64,000 nucleotides of DNA from Pseudomonas silvicola. Its GTDB lineage: Bacteria > Pseudomonadota > Gammaproteobacteria > Pseudomonadales > Pseudomonadaceae. The DNA lies in assembly GCF_026651855.1 (NCBI RefSeq), contig NZ_CP093280.1, forward strand, positions 4,256,001 through 4,320,000, written 5' to 3'. The notes beneath the pieces were generated by a model. The model ran no database searches and was not told where the DNA came from. It was given only the letters and a program-made list of their open reading frames with translations. The first letter of the stretch is position 1; each line of letters starts with the position of its first letter. Below, piece by piece: positions 54,649 to 62,412 of this stretch. The position numbers were made by a program, and so were the translations under genes.

Positions 54649-56289
54649 ATGAAAACTGAATCTTCCAACGCTCATATTGGTCAGGAAGCGCTTGCGGGTC
54701 GGCTGCCGGTGGTGGCGGGCGAGCGCCTGTACAAAAGCTACGCCTCGTTCATGTGGACCTGCTGCGCCTTCAGCGCCGCCACCTGGGCATTCCTGATCGG
54801 CGGTTACCTGCCTTTTGTCGGTGATTGGCGCCTGGGCATCGTTGGTTACCTGATTGGCTCGATCATCGGCATGGTGGTGGTCACCCTGGCCTCGGGCGCC
54901 GCGGCGCACAAATACGGTACCGACGTGATCGACACCGCCAAATCCTCGTTCGGCTACCGCGGCATTGTGTTGCCCCTGCTGGCGTTGCTGGCCACCGAGG
55001 TGGGCTGGACTTTCGTGGTCGAGGCGCTGACCTCGCGCGGTGCTGCCAACGTTGCCGCCACCATCGCTGGCACCGACGTGACGGGCACCTCCCACGAACA
55101 CCTGGTAGTGATGGTGGCGTTCGGCGCGCTGTTCCTGGTGTGGTTGATCGCCAGCAAGGGGCCGATGCTGTTCGAGCGCCTCAACGGTTACATCGGCCCC
55201 ATGCACATGGTGATCACGGTGATCATGATGGGTATCCTGATCCATAAATTCGGCCTGGCGCACCTGTGGAACACCCAAGTGCCGGTTGAGCAAATGCTCA
55301 CCCGTGATCCGGTGGAGGGGCTGGCCCTGGCGGTTGAGTTCGGCATGTCCAGCTCCATGACCTGGTGGCCGGTGATGGGTGGGCTGACACGCCTGGTGGG
55401 CAAGCGCAAGCATATCGTCGGCCCGTCGGTGATCGGTGTGGGCGTGTTGGGCGCCGCCGTGGTGTCCACGGTCGCTGCGCTGGCTTCCATCAGTGCCGGT
55501 ACCTACGACCCCACCGTGTGGATGATCGCCATTGCCGGGCCGGTGTTCGGCACCTTCGTGATGTCGGTTGTGCTGGCGGCCAACATCGCCACCATGGTGG
55601 TGATGATCTATATCGCCGGCGTGGCCATTCAACAGATCAAGTGCCTGGCCCGGGTGAAATGGGAGCTGCTGCTGGCGGTGTTGCTGGCCCCAGGCTTGTA
55701 CTTCGCCTTCAAGACCGAATGGCTGCTGTCGGTGGTGATGAGTTGGCTGTCCTATAACGGCGTGATGTTCGTCGGCATATCGGGCATTACCCTGGTCGAC
55801 TACTTCTTCCTGCGCCGCCAGCGCCTGGACCCCGCCAGCCTGTTTGCCAAACAGGGCGGCCACTATGCCTTTTGGGGGGGCGTGAACTGGCTGGCGATAC
55901 TGGTCAGTATCGCGGCCACGGCGCTGTACCTGTGGCTGTACAACCCGGTGACGTCAGCCATGGCCGCGCCGTTCCGCTACCTGGGGGCGTCCATCCCCAC
56001 CATCATCCTGGCGGGCGCGGTGTACTACCTGGCCATGCGCCTGTTGGCCATGCCGTTGCGCAAAGGTGGCTACGAGCACTTGGCCGCGCGTGCCAGCCGT
56101 CCCACCCTGAGCGACCAACCTGGCTGCGGACCTTGTCCAGCTGCTTGCTGGGGGTTGTGCTGGCCTGCTCGGCGGGCCAGTCGACGGCCATGGCCGACAC
56201 CTTCAAGGTGGGGTACAACAATTCGGGCATGCCGTTCTCGGCGGTCGACATGGGCACGCAGAAAATGCAGGGCTTCATGGTCGACCTGA
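54649..56289 (+). CDS. NCS1-family permease with missing natural stop
   Basis: The first about 487 codons encode a 12-segment purine-cytosine-permease-type symporter (RLYKSYASFMWTCCAFSAATW at the start, EFGMSSSMTWWPVMGGLTRL in segment 6-7). Real sequence ends near KGGYEHLAARASRPTLSDQ at about 56116. The frame then runs on, as Arg/Trp/Cys-rich shadow, through the substrate-binding-protein gene to 56289. I infer that the stop and spacer were lost by a small deletion or frameshift. GGGAG precedes ATG 54649. Likely substrates are nitrogen heterocycles or hydantoins. Confidence 0.8.
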   Translation: MKTESSNAHIGQEALAGRLPVVAGERLYKSYASFMWTCCAFSAATWAFLIGGYLPFVGDWRLGIVGYLIGSIIGMVVVTLASGAAAHKYGTDVIDTAKSSFGYRGIVLPLLALLATEVGWTFVVEALTSRGAANVAATIAGTDVTGTSHEHLVVMVAFGALFLVWLIASKGPMLFERLNGYIGPMHMVITVIMMGILIHKFGLAHLWNTQVPVEQMLTRDPVEGLALAVEFGMSSSMTWWPVMGGLTRLVGKRKHIVGPSVIGVGVLGAAVVSTVAALASISAGTYDPTVWMIAIAGPVFGTFVMSVVLAANIATMVVMIYIAGVAIQQIKCLARVKWELLLAVLLAPGLYFAFKTEWLLSVVMSWLSYNGVMFVGISGITLVDYFFLRRQRLDPASLFAKQGGHYAFWGGVNWLAILVSIAATALYLWLYNPVTSAMAAPFRYLGASIPTIILAGAVYYLAMRLLAMPLRKGGYEHLAARASRPTLSDQPGCGPCPAACWGLCWPARRASRRPWPTPSRWGTTIRACRSRRSTWARRKCRASWST

Positions 56290-56879
56290 TGGAGCAGGTA
56301 GCCAGCGTGCAAGGCTTTGACCTGCTGCCGTCAACCATCGAGTTCGGCGCGCTGATCCCCTCGCTGACCAGCGGCAAGATCGACATCAGTGCCGCGCCGA
56401 TGTACAGCACCGAGGCCCGCCAGAAAGTGGTGTCGTTCAGCACGCCGCTGTACACCTATGGTGAGGGGCTGTTGGTGAAGAGCACAGACGATCACCCTTA
56501 CACCTCACTGCAAAGCCTGGCCGGCGAGAAGGTGGGCGCGGTGGCCGGCACGATCTTCATCGACCACATGAACCAGATGGGCATCTTCCAGCAGGTGCAA
56601 GCCTACGCCAATGAAAGCGACATGATGCGTGACATCGCCAACGGGCGTATTACCGCCGGTATCGTCGATCAGCCGCTGATTGCCTACCAATTGAAAAAAG
56701 ACCCCAGTGCCAAGGTCAAGCTGGTGGCCGGGTACCAGCCGCAGATGGCCGGCTCCATCGCCATTGCGGTGGCCAAGACAAACCCTGAGTTGCTGACGCG
56801 CATCAACGACGGAATCGCCCGGCTCAAGGCCGACGGGCAATACGAGGCGCTGATGAAGAAGTGGGCGCTGGTCAATTGA
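56133..56879 (+). CDS. ABC amino-acid/amine substrate-binding protein
   Basis: A family 3 solute-binding protein. The signal-like segment SSCLLGVVLACSAGQSTAMA is followed by the mature domain (DTFKVGYNNSGMPFSAVDMG through MKKWALVN) with the expected GKIDISAAPMYSTEARQK loop. No ATG gives a signal peptide; the best start is TTG at 56133 without a good ribosome site, so the 5' end seems to have been lost together with the NCS1 stop. Partner of the permease and ATPase genes downstream. Confidence 0.8.
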   Translation: MSSCLLGVVLACSAGQSTAMADTFKVGYNNSGMPFSAVDMGTQKMQGFMVDLMEQVASVQGFDLLPSTIEFGALIPSLTSGKIDISAAPMYSTEARQKVVSFSTPLYTYGEGLLVKSTDDHPYTSLQSLAGEKVGAVAGTIFIDHMNQMGIFQQVQAYANESDMMRDIANGRITAGIVDQPLIAYQLKKDPSAKVKLVAGYQPQMAGSIAIAVAKTNPELLTRINDGIARLKADGQYEALMKKWALVN

Positions 56880-56927
56880 ACCCCTTGCGGGCCCTTGCGG
56901 GCCCGCATTGCGTTGGAGGGTACTGTG

Positions 56928-57572
56928 ATGTGGGACAACATAATGGTTTTCCTGCCCTTGCTGCTCAAGGGCGCGGTGGTAACGCTGCAGGTGACGGCGC
57001 TGGCGGTGCTGTTGAGCACGCTGCTGGGTTTGCTGTGGGCATTGTTGCAACTGTCCAGGTGGCCCGCCGTGCGCAGCGCCACTCGCTGGGCGGTGAACGT
57101 GCTGCGCTCGTTGCCCATAGTGATTCTGCTGTTCTACTTTTATTTCGTGATGCCGGACCTGGGCATCAACCTGAGTGCCTTCACCGCCGGCGTAATCGGC
57201 CTTGGGCTGGCCTATTCGGCTTATCAGGCGGAGAACTTCCGTTCGGGCATCGAGGCGGTGGACCGCGGCCAGCGCGAAGCGGCGCAAAGCATCGGCATGA
57301 AGGAAGGGTTGATTCTGCGCCGTGTCGTGTTACCCCAAGCCTTCAAAATCGCCCTGCCGCCGTATGGCAACACCTTCACCATGATTCTCAAGGACTCCTC
57401 CCTGGTGTCCACCATCACCGTGGCGGAAATGACCCACGCCGGCCAACTGATTGCCTCCTCGACCTACCAGAACATGACGGTCTACACCCTGGTGGCGCTG
57501 CTCTATGTGGCAATGGGCCTGCCCTTGCTGTACGGCGTCGGCCGCCTGGAAAAGCGCTTCGCGCACCGTTGA
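56928..57572 (+). CDS. ABC transporter permease, polar amino-acid type
   Basis: A 214-residue inner-membrane permease with five or so segments and the EAA loop ENFRSGIEAVDRGQREAAQSIGM (about residues 100-122). GGAGG precedes the ATG. It may work as a homodimer with the ATPase encoded 9 bp downstream. Confidence 0.88.
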   Translation: MWDNIMVFLPLLLKGAVVTLQVTALAVLLSTLLGLLWALLQLSRWPAVRSATRWAVNVLRSLPIVILLFYFYFVMPDLGINLSAFTAGVIGLGLAYSAYQAENFRSGIEAVDRGQREAAQSIGMKEGLILRRVVLPQAFKIALPPYGNTFTMILKDSSLVSTITVAEMTHAGQLIASSTYQNMTVYTLVALLYVAMGLPLLYGVGRLEKRFAHR

Positions 57573-57581
57573 GGACTCGCT

Positions 57582-58310
57582 GTGATTTCATTGATCGATG
57601 TACACAAAAGCTATGGCAACGTACAGGTATTGAAAGGCGTGAGCCTTGATGTGGCACAAGGGCAGGTGGTGTGCCTGATCGGGCCTTCGGGCTCGGGCAA
57701 GTCCACCTTGCTGCGCTGCATCAACGCCCTTGAACACCACGACAGCGGCGACATTCTGATCGAAGGGGCGCAGGTGGACTTCCGCAGCCCGGACATTTGC
57801 GCCGTGCGCTCCAAGGTGGGCATGGTCTTTCAACGCTTCAATCTGTTCCCGCACCGCACAGTGCTGGAGAACGTGATCGAAGGCCCGCTGTACGTCAAAG
57901 GCATCGCGCGGGCGCAGGCCATCGACGAAGCCATGGTACTGCTGGACAAGGTGGGCATGGCGCACAAGCGCGATGCCTACGCGCCGCAGTTGTCCGGGGG
58001 GCAGCAACAGCGGGTGGCCATCGCCCGCGCCCTGGCCATGAACCCCAAGGCCATTCTGTTCGACGAGCCGACCTCGGCGCTTGACCCCGAGCTGGTTGGC
58101 GATGTGCTGGCGGTGATGCGCCAATTGGCGGACGAGGGCATGACCATGATCGTGGTGACCCACGAGATGGGCTTTGCCCGCGAGGTGGCCGACCAGGTGT
58201 GCTTCCTGCAGGACGGCAGGATAGTCGAGACGGGCAGCCCACAGACGGTGCTGGTCAACCCGCAGCACCCACGTACCCGGGATTTCCTCAGCCGGGTGCT
58301 CAAGCACTGA
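57582..58310 (+). CDS. ABC transporter ATP-binding protein, GlnQ type
   Basis: A 242-residue ATPase: Walker [10 protein letters not shown] (about residues 34-42), Q loop [10 protein letters not shown], signature LSGGQQQR, Walker [15 protein letters not shown] loop [12 protein letters not shown] start. It energises uptake by the preceding permease and binding protein. Confidence 0.92.
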   Translation: MISLIDVHKSYGNVQVLKGVSLDVAQGQVVCLIGPSGSGKSTLLRCINALEHHDSGDILIEGAQVDFRSPDICAVRSKVGMVFQRFNLFPHRTVLENVIEGPLYVKGIARAQAIDEAMVLLDKVGMAHKRDAYAPQLSGGQQQRVAIARALAMNPKAILFDEPTSALDPELVGDVLAVMRQLADEGMTMIVVTHEMGFAREVADQVCFLQDGRIVETGSPQTVLVNPQHPRTRDFLSRVLKH

Positions 58311-58338
58311 GGGCGTCAGAACGAAAAGGAAGTGCACG

Positions 58339-59682
58339 ATGAGTGGTGTGAGTGTGCGCCTGGCCCATGGCTCGGCGCAGCAACTGAGTTTTTTCTGGAA
58401 TGGCCAGCCACTGATGGGGCGCGCCGGTGACCACGTGGCGGCGGCCTTGTTGGCCAACGGTGTCCGCACCCTGGCGTGGAGCCGCAAGTTGCACCGGCCA
58501 TTGGGCCTGTCGGGTAGCTACGTAAGTGGGGTATTGGCGCGTGTGGACGGTGTGCCGAACGTGCGCCTGGATCAGGTTCAACTGCGCGAGGGCATGCGGG
58601 TCGACATGCAGAACTGCTGGCCCCACCCACGCCTGGACCTGCTGCGCCTGGCACGGTGTATACCGGCGCGCTGGGTTCAGGGAGGTTTTGAGCACAGCCG
58701 GTTGATACCCAGCGGGACTTGGCTGTTTCAGGCGTGGGAGCGCTTGCTGGCGTTTCTGGCCGGGGTGGCTCGGCCAGCAGACCGGTTGCGCGCCGAAGCG
58801 TGGTCGATACCCGACGGCAAGGCTATGACCTGTCAGGTCCTGGTCATCGGCGCAGGGCCGGCCGGATGTGCGGCCGCTAACGCCGCGGCCCGACAGGGCC
58901 AGGATGTGCTGCTGGTGACGCGCGGTGCGCGGCCCGGCAGCCTGGCCACCGCAGCCGGGCTGACGCTGCCGCCACTCTCGCCGCGGGTGCGCAGGCTGTC
59001 CGGGGTAGAGGTGGCGGGTGCCTACCGGGATGGCGGGCTGTTATTGGGGGTACCCATTGACCCTGCGCAAGGCGCGCTGGCCTTGAGCGCCGAGCACGTG
59101 GTGTTGGCCACCGGCGCCCGCAGTTGCGCGCCATTGGTGCCCGGTGGTTGGCTGCCCGGGGTGATGGATGCGCGCTGCGCCCTGACCCTCGCCCATGAGT
59201 GCGCGGTGGCGCCGGGCAGGGCGGTGGTGGTGGTCGGTAGCGGCGATGAGCTTGCCGTGGCCCAGCGTCTGCGCGAGTTGGGTGTCACGGTGGTGGCGGT
59301 CAGAAGCCTGTCCCGTTTGCGCCGCGTGATAGGCCGCCAGCGGGTGCGGCAGGTGCAGTTCGAGGATACGCTGAAGTGCGACGCACTGGTGCACGCAGGG
59401 CCCTGGCTGAGCGAAGCCAGCCTGCAGTTCCAGAGTGCTGCCGCAGGCCTTGATCAGTTGCGTGGTGGCTGGAGCCGTTTTGGCCGGGTAGGGCGCGCGG
59501 CCCAGGCAGATCAGTCGTTGCTGGTCAGCCCCCTGGAGCCACTGTTGCTGTGCCCTTGCATGGACGTCTCGGGTCAGGAAGTGGCCGGGCTGTTGCCGCG
59601 CCCCACCTTGCGTCCCCCTCGCCGACACCTGACGGTAGCCCAGGCCGCAGGGCTGGTCGACACCGTGGAGCCTTTGCAATGA
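58339..59682 (+). CDS. FAD/NAD oxidoreductase, sarcosine-oxidase-alpha/HcnB-like
   Basis: A 447-residue protein. An N-terminal ferredoxin-like fold without iron-sulfur Cys (FFWNGQPLMGRAGDHVAAALL, residues 19-39) is followed by a nucleotide-binding domain with GAGPAGCAAANAAARQG (about residues 171-187) and a CPCMD stretch near the end. The domain order is that of sarcosine oxidase alpha, opine oxidase A and cyanide synthase subunits. It overlaps the next gene by 4 bp (ATGA), and together they should form an amine dehydrogenase/oxidase. Confidence 0.8.
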   Translation: MSGVSVRLAHGSAQQLSFFWNGQPLMGRAGDHVAAALLANGVRTLAWSRKLHRPLGLSGSYVSGVLARVDGVPNVRLDQVQLREGMRVDMQNCWPHPRLDLLRLARCIPARWVQGGFEHSRLIPSGTWLFQAWERLLAFLAGVARPADRLRAEAWSIPDGKAMTCQVLVIGAGPAGCAAANAAARQGQDVLLVTRGARPGSLATAAGLTLPPLSPRVRRLSGVEVAGAYRDGGLLLGVPIDPAQGALALSAEHVVLATGARSCAPLVPGGWLPGVMDARCALTLAHECAVAPGRAVVVVGSGDELAVAQRLRELGVTVVAVRSLSRLRRVIGRQRVRQVQFEDTLKCDALVHAGPWLSEASLQFQSAAAGLDQLRGGWSRFGRVGRAAQADQSLLVSPLEPLLLCPCMDVSGQEVAGLLPRPTLRPPRRHLTVAQAAGLVDTVEPLQ

Positions 59683-60848
59683 ACGACTCAGATACTTTGC
59701 CGCGCCAGGCCGACGTGGTGATTGTCGGTGCCGGTATCCAGGGCCTGTCGCTGGCCTTCAACCTGGCGCTGCGCCAGGTGCGCGACATTGTGGTGCTGGA
59801 CGCAGGCTATTGGCAGGGCGGCGCGTCGGGCCGCAACGGCACGCTGATCCGCGGCGCCTTCAGCTCGCCGGAGTGGACTCGATTTTTCGCCCACTCCAAC
59901 CGCCTATGGTGGGGCCTGTCCCGGCAACTGGGGGGAAACGTGATGTATTCGCGGCGCGGCTACACCATGGTTGCCGAGCGCGATACCACCGCGCATTTGC
60001 TGCAGCGCACGCTGGCGGTACACCAGGACTGTAGCATCGATTCGCAGCTATTGAGCCCGACCCGCCTGCGCAAGGTTTTGCCGGCGCTGGCCCATGAACG
60101 GGTCAGCGCCGCGCTGCACTTGCCAGACAGCGGCGTGGCCCCCCACCACGCGGCCATGCACGCTTACCTCAAGGCCTGCCGGGCGCGCGGCGTGGACGTG
60201 CGGTATCGCAGTCAGGTGACGGCCATCGACCAGCGCAACGGCGCGGTGGATGGGGTATGGCTGGCAGATCAGCGTATTGCCTGCGACTGCCTGGTGCTGG
60301 CCGGTGGTGCCCAGAGCACAGCGTTGGCCGGCATGCTCGGGGTGGCGCTGGACGGTTACCCCATGCGCCTGGAAGCCATGGCGCTGGAGCCCACACGCCA
60401 GTTGATCGGCCCGGCCGTGGCCTTGCTCGACCGCCAGTGTTACATGCATCAGACCGCGCGCGGCGAGGTGGTGGGCGGTGCCGAAGTGGCGGAGCGGCCG
60501 CAGCATAGCCTGGCGGCCGACGTGCCGGTGATGGCGGCCACCGCCAAGGCCTACGCCGAGTTGTTCCCACAGCTCAAGGCGGCGCGAATACTGCGGCAAT
60601 GGGCGGGGTTGGTGCATATCTCCAGGGACTTCGGGCCGTTGTTGGGTGCGCACCCCGGGCTCAAGGGCCTGCACGTGAGTGCGGGGTGGTGCTACGGCCA
60701 TGCCGGGGCGCCGGCGGCGGGGGAGTTGCTGGCCAAGGCCATTGTCACCGGGGCGGTGGATGAGCGCATGCGCGCCTTTGCCGTCGACCGTTTCGAGCGC
60801 GGGTGCCCGGTGATCGAGCCAGGTATCGTGCTCAGTCATTTTGAATGA
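59679..60848 (+). CDS. FAD-dependent oxidase, sarcosine-oxidase-beta-like
   Basis: A 389-residue DAO-family subunit with VVIVGAGIQGLSLAFNLA (about residues 14-31), ASGRNGTLIRG and C-terminal GWCYGHAGAPAAGELLAK. It oxidises the C-N bond of a secondary amine or amino acid while the alpha-like partner handles electrons. The coupled start at 59679 fixes the N-terminus. It is the last gene of the rightward operon and is followed by a strong hairpin. Confidence 0.83.
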   Translation: MNDSDTLPRQADVVIVGAGIQGLSLAFNLALRQVRDIVVLDAGYWQGGASGRNGTLIRGAFSSPEWTRFFAHSNRLWWGLSRQLGGNVMYSRRGYTMVAERDTTAHLLQRTLAVHQDCSIDSQLLSPTRLRKVLPALAHERVSAALHLPDSGVAPHHAAMHAYLKACRARGVDVRYRSQVTAIDQRNGAVDGVWLADQRIACDCLVLAGGAQSTALAGMLGVALDGYPMRLEAMALEPTRQLIGPAVALLDRQCYMHQTARGEVVGGAEVAERPQHSLAADVPVMAATAKAYAELFPQLKAARILRQWAGLVHISRDFGPLLGAHPGLKGLHVSAGWCYGHAGAPAAGELLAKAIVTGAVDERMRAFAVDRFERGCPVIEPGIVLSHFE

Positions 60849-60876
60849 GCCCACTGTTCACTCGATCAGAAACGAC

Positions 60877-60916
60877 AAGGCCCCGCTACCGACCAACCGG
60901 TCGATAGGGGGGCCTT
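60877..60916. terminator. bidirectional terminator
   Basis: AAGGCCCC and GGGGCCTT frame a second inner stem (ACCG/CGGT), with A-rich DNA to the left and TTT to the right. It lies between the convergent oxidase and aldehyde dehydrogenase genes. Confidence 0.7.
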
Positions 60917-60923
60917 TGGTCAT

Positions 60924-62360
60924 TTACCCGAGGGTGGCGCCCCAGCCCACCACGCCCTTGATTTCCAGGAAGTCGCTGATGCCCCAGCCAGCGTACTCGC
61001 GACCGTTACCCGACTGCTTGTAGCCACCGAACGGGGCGAAGGTGTCCCAGTCGGGGTAGTTGAGGTACACCGAGCCTGCGCGCATGCGCAGGGCCACGCG
61101 GCGGGCATGGGCCAGGTCGCTGGATTGCACGTAGGCGGCCAGGCCGTAGACGGTGTCGTTGGCGATCTGGATGGCCTGTTCTTCGTTGTCGTAAGGGATG
61201 ATCACCAGCACCGGGCCGAAAATTTCCTCGCGGGCCACGGTCATCTGCGGGGTAACGCCGGCGAATACCGTAGGGCGTACGTAGTAGCCGCGGGTCAAGC
61301 CGTCCGGGCGGTCCAGGCCACCGGTGACCAGCTGGGCACCTTCCTCGATGCCGGTGGCGATCAGGCCCTGGATTTTTTCGTACTGTGCCTGGCTGATCAC
61401 CGGGCCCAGGTCAGTGGTGTCGTTGCGTGGGTCACCGGTCACCAGCGCCTCGGCGGCGGCCCGGGCGATTGCCACGGCGCGGGCGTGTTGCGCGGCCGGC
61501 ACCAGCATGCGCGTCGGCGCGTCGCAGGATTGACCGGTGTTGGAGAAGCAGCCCTGGACGCCCTTGGCCACGGCGGTATCGAAGTCGGCGTCTTCCAGCA
61601 GGATGTTGGCCGACTTGCCGCCCAGTTCCTGAGCCACGCGCTTGACCGTATCGGCGGCGGCCTTGGCGACGATGATGCCGGCGCGGGTGGAGCCGGTGAA
61701 CGACACCATGTCCACCTGTGGGTGGCTGGCCATGTGTTGACCCACGTCGGGGCCGGTGCCGTGCACCAGGTTGAACACGCCTGCGGGCACGCCGGCGGCG
61801 TGCAGGATTTCGGCGAACACGGTGGCGCTCAGCGGGGCGATTTCGCTGGGCTTGAGCACGACAGTACAACCGGCGGCCAAGGCCGGGGCGACCTTGCAGA
61901 CGATCTGGTTGAGCGGCCAGTTCCATGGGGTGATCAGTGCACACACACCGATGGCTTCATGGGTGATCAGGGTGGTGCCGCGCACCTCGTTGACCGCAAG
62001 GTTTTCCAGCGCGGTGATGGTCGATTCCAGGTGGGCACGGCCGGCCCATACCTGGGCGTCGCGGGCGAAGTGCAATGGCGCGCCCATTTCCTGGCTGATC
62101 ACGCTGACCAGGTCTTCGTAGCGCTCGTTGTACACCTCCAGGATCTTTCGCAGCAGCGTCAGGCGCTCGTCCACCGAGGTCACGGCGAACGCGGGGAAGG
62201 CCTTGGCGGCGGCCTCCACGGCCTTGTCGACGTCACGCACGTCGCCTGCGGGGATCTGTGCAAAGGCCTGTTCGGTAGAGGGGTCGATCACGTCCAGGGT
62301 CTGTGCCGATTCGGCATTGATCCATTGGCCATCGATGTAGAATTTGAGTGCGTTTTGCAT
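60924..62360 (-). CDS. aldehyde dehydrogenase
   Basis: A 478-residue NAD(P)-dependent enzyme with the glutamate motif ELGGKSANI, the catalytic Cys in NTGQSCDAPTRM and the NPWN-like ITPWNWPLNQI stretch (about residues 143-153). It would oxidise the aldehyde produced by the alcohol dehydrogenase encoded upstream or by the amine oxidases. It starts 52 bp after the GMC gene. The frame from 62453 is too long; MQNALKFYIDGQWI at 62360 fits the family start. Confidence 0.9.
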   Translation of the reverse strand: MQNALKFYIDGQWINAESAQTLDVIDPSTEQAFAQIPAGDVRDVDKAVEAAAKAFPAFAVTSVDERLTLLRKILEVYNERYEDLVSVISQEMGAPLHFARDAQVWAGRAHLESTITALENLAVNEVRGTTLITHEAIGVCALITPWNWPLNQIVCKVAPALAAGCTVVLKPSEIAPLSATVFAEILHAAGVPAGVFNLVHGTGPDVGQHMASHPQVDMVSFTGSTRAGIIVAKAAADTVKRVAQELGGKSANILLEDADFDTAVAKGVQGCFSNTGQSCDAPTRMLVPAAQHARAVAIARAAAEALVTGDPRNDTTDLGPVISQAQYEKIQGLIATGIEEGAQLVTGGLDRPDGLTRGYYVRPTVFAGVTPQMTVAREEIFGPVLVIIPYDNEEQAIQIANDTVYGLAAYVQSSDLAHARRVALRMRAGSVYLNYPDWDTFAPFGGYKQSGNGREYAGWGISDFLEIKGVVGWGATLG

Positions 62361-62412
62361 GGGTGCTTTCCAGTGAGATGAACGGATTGAGGGGTACCGC
62401 TGAATCCTGTGT

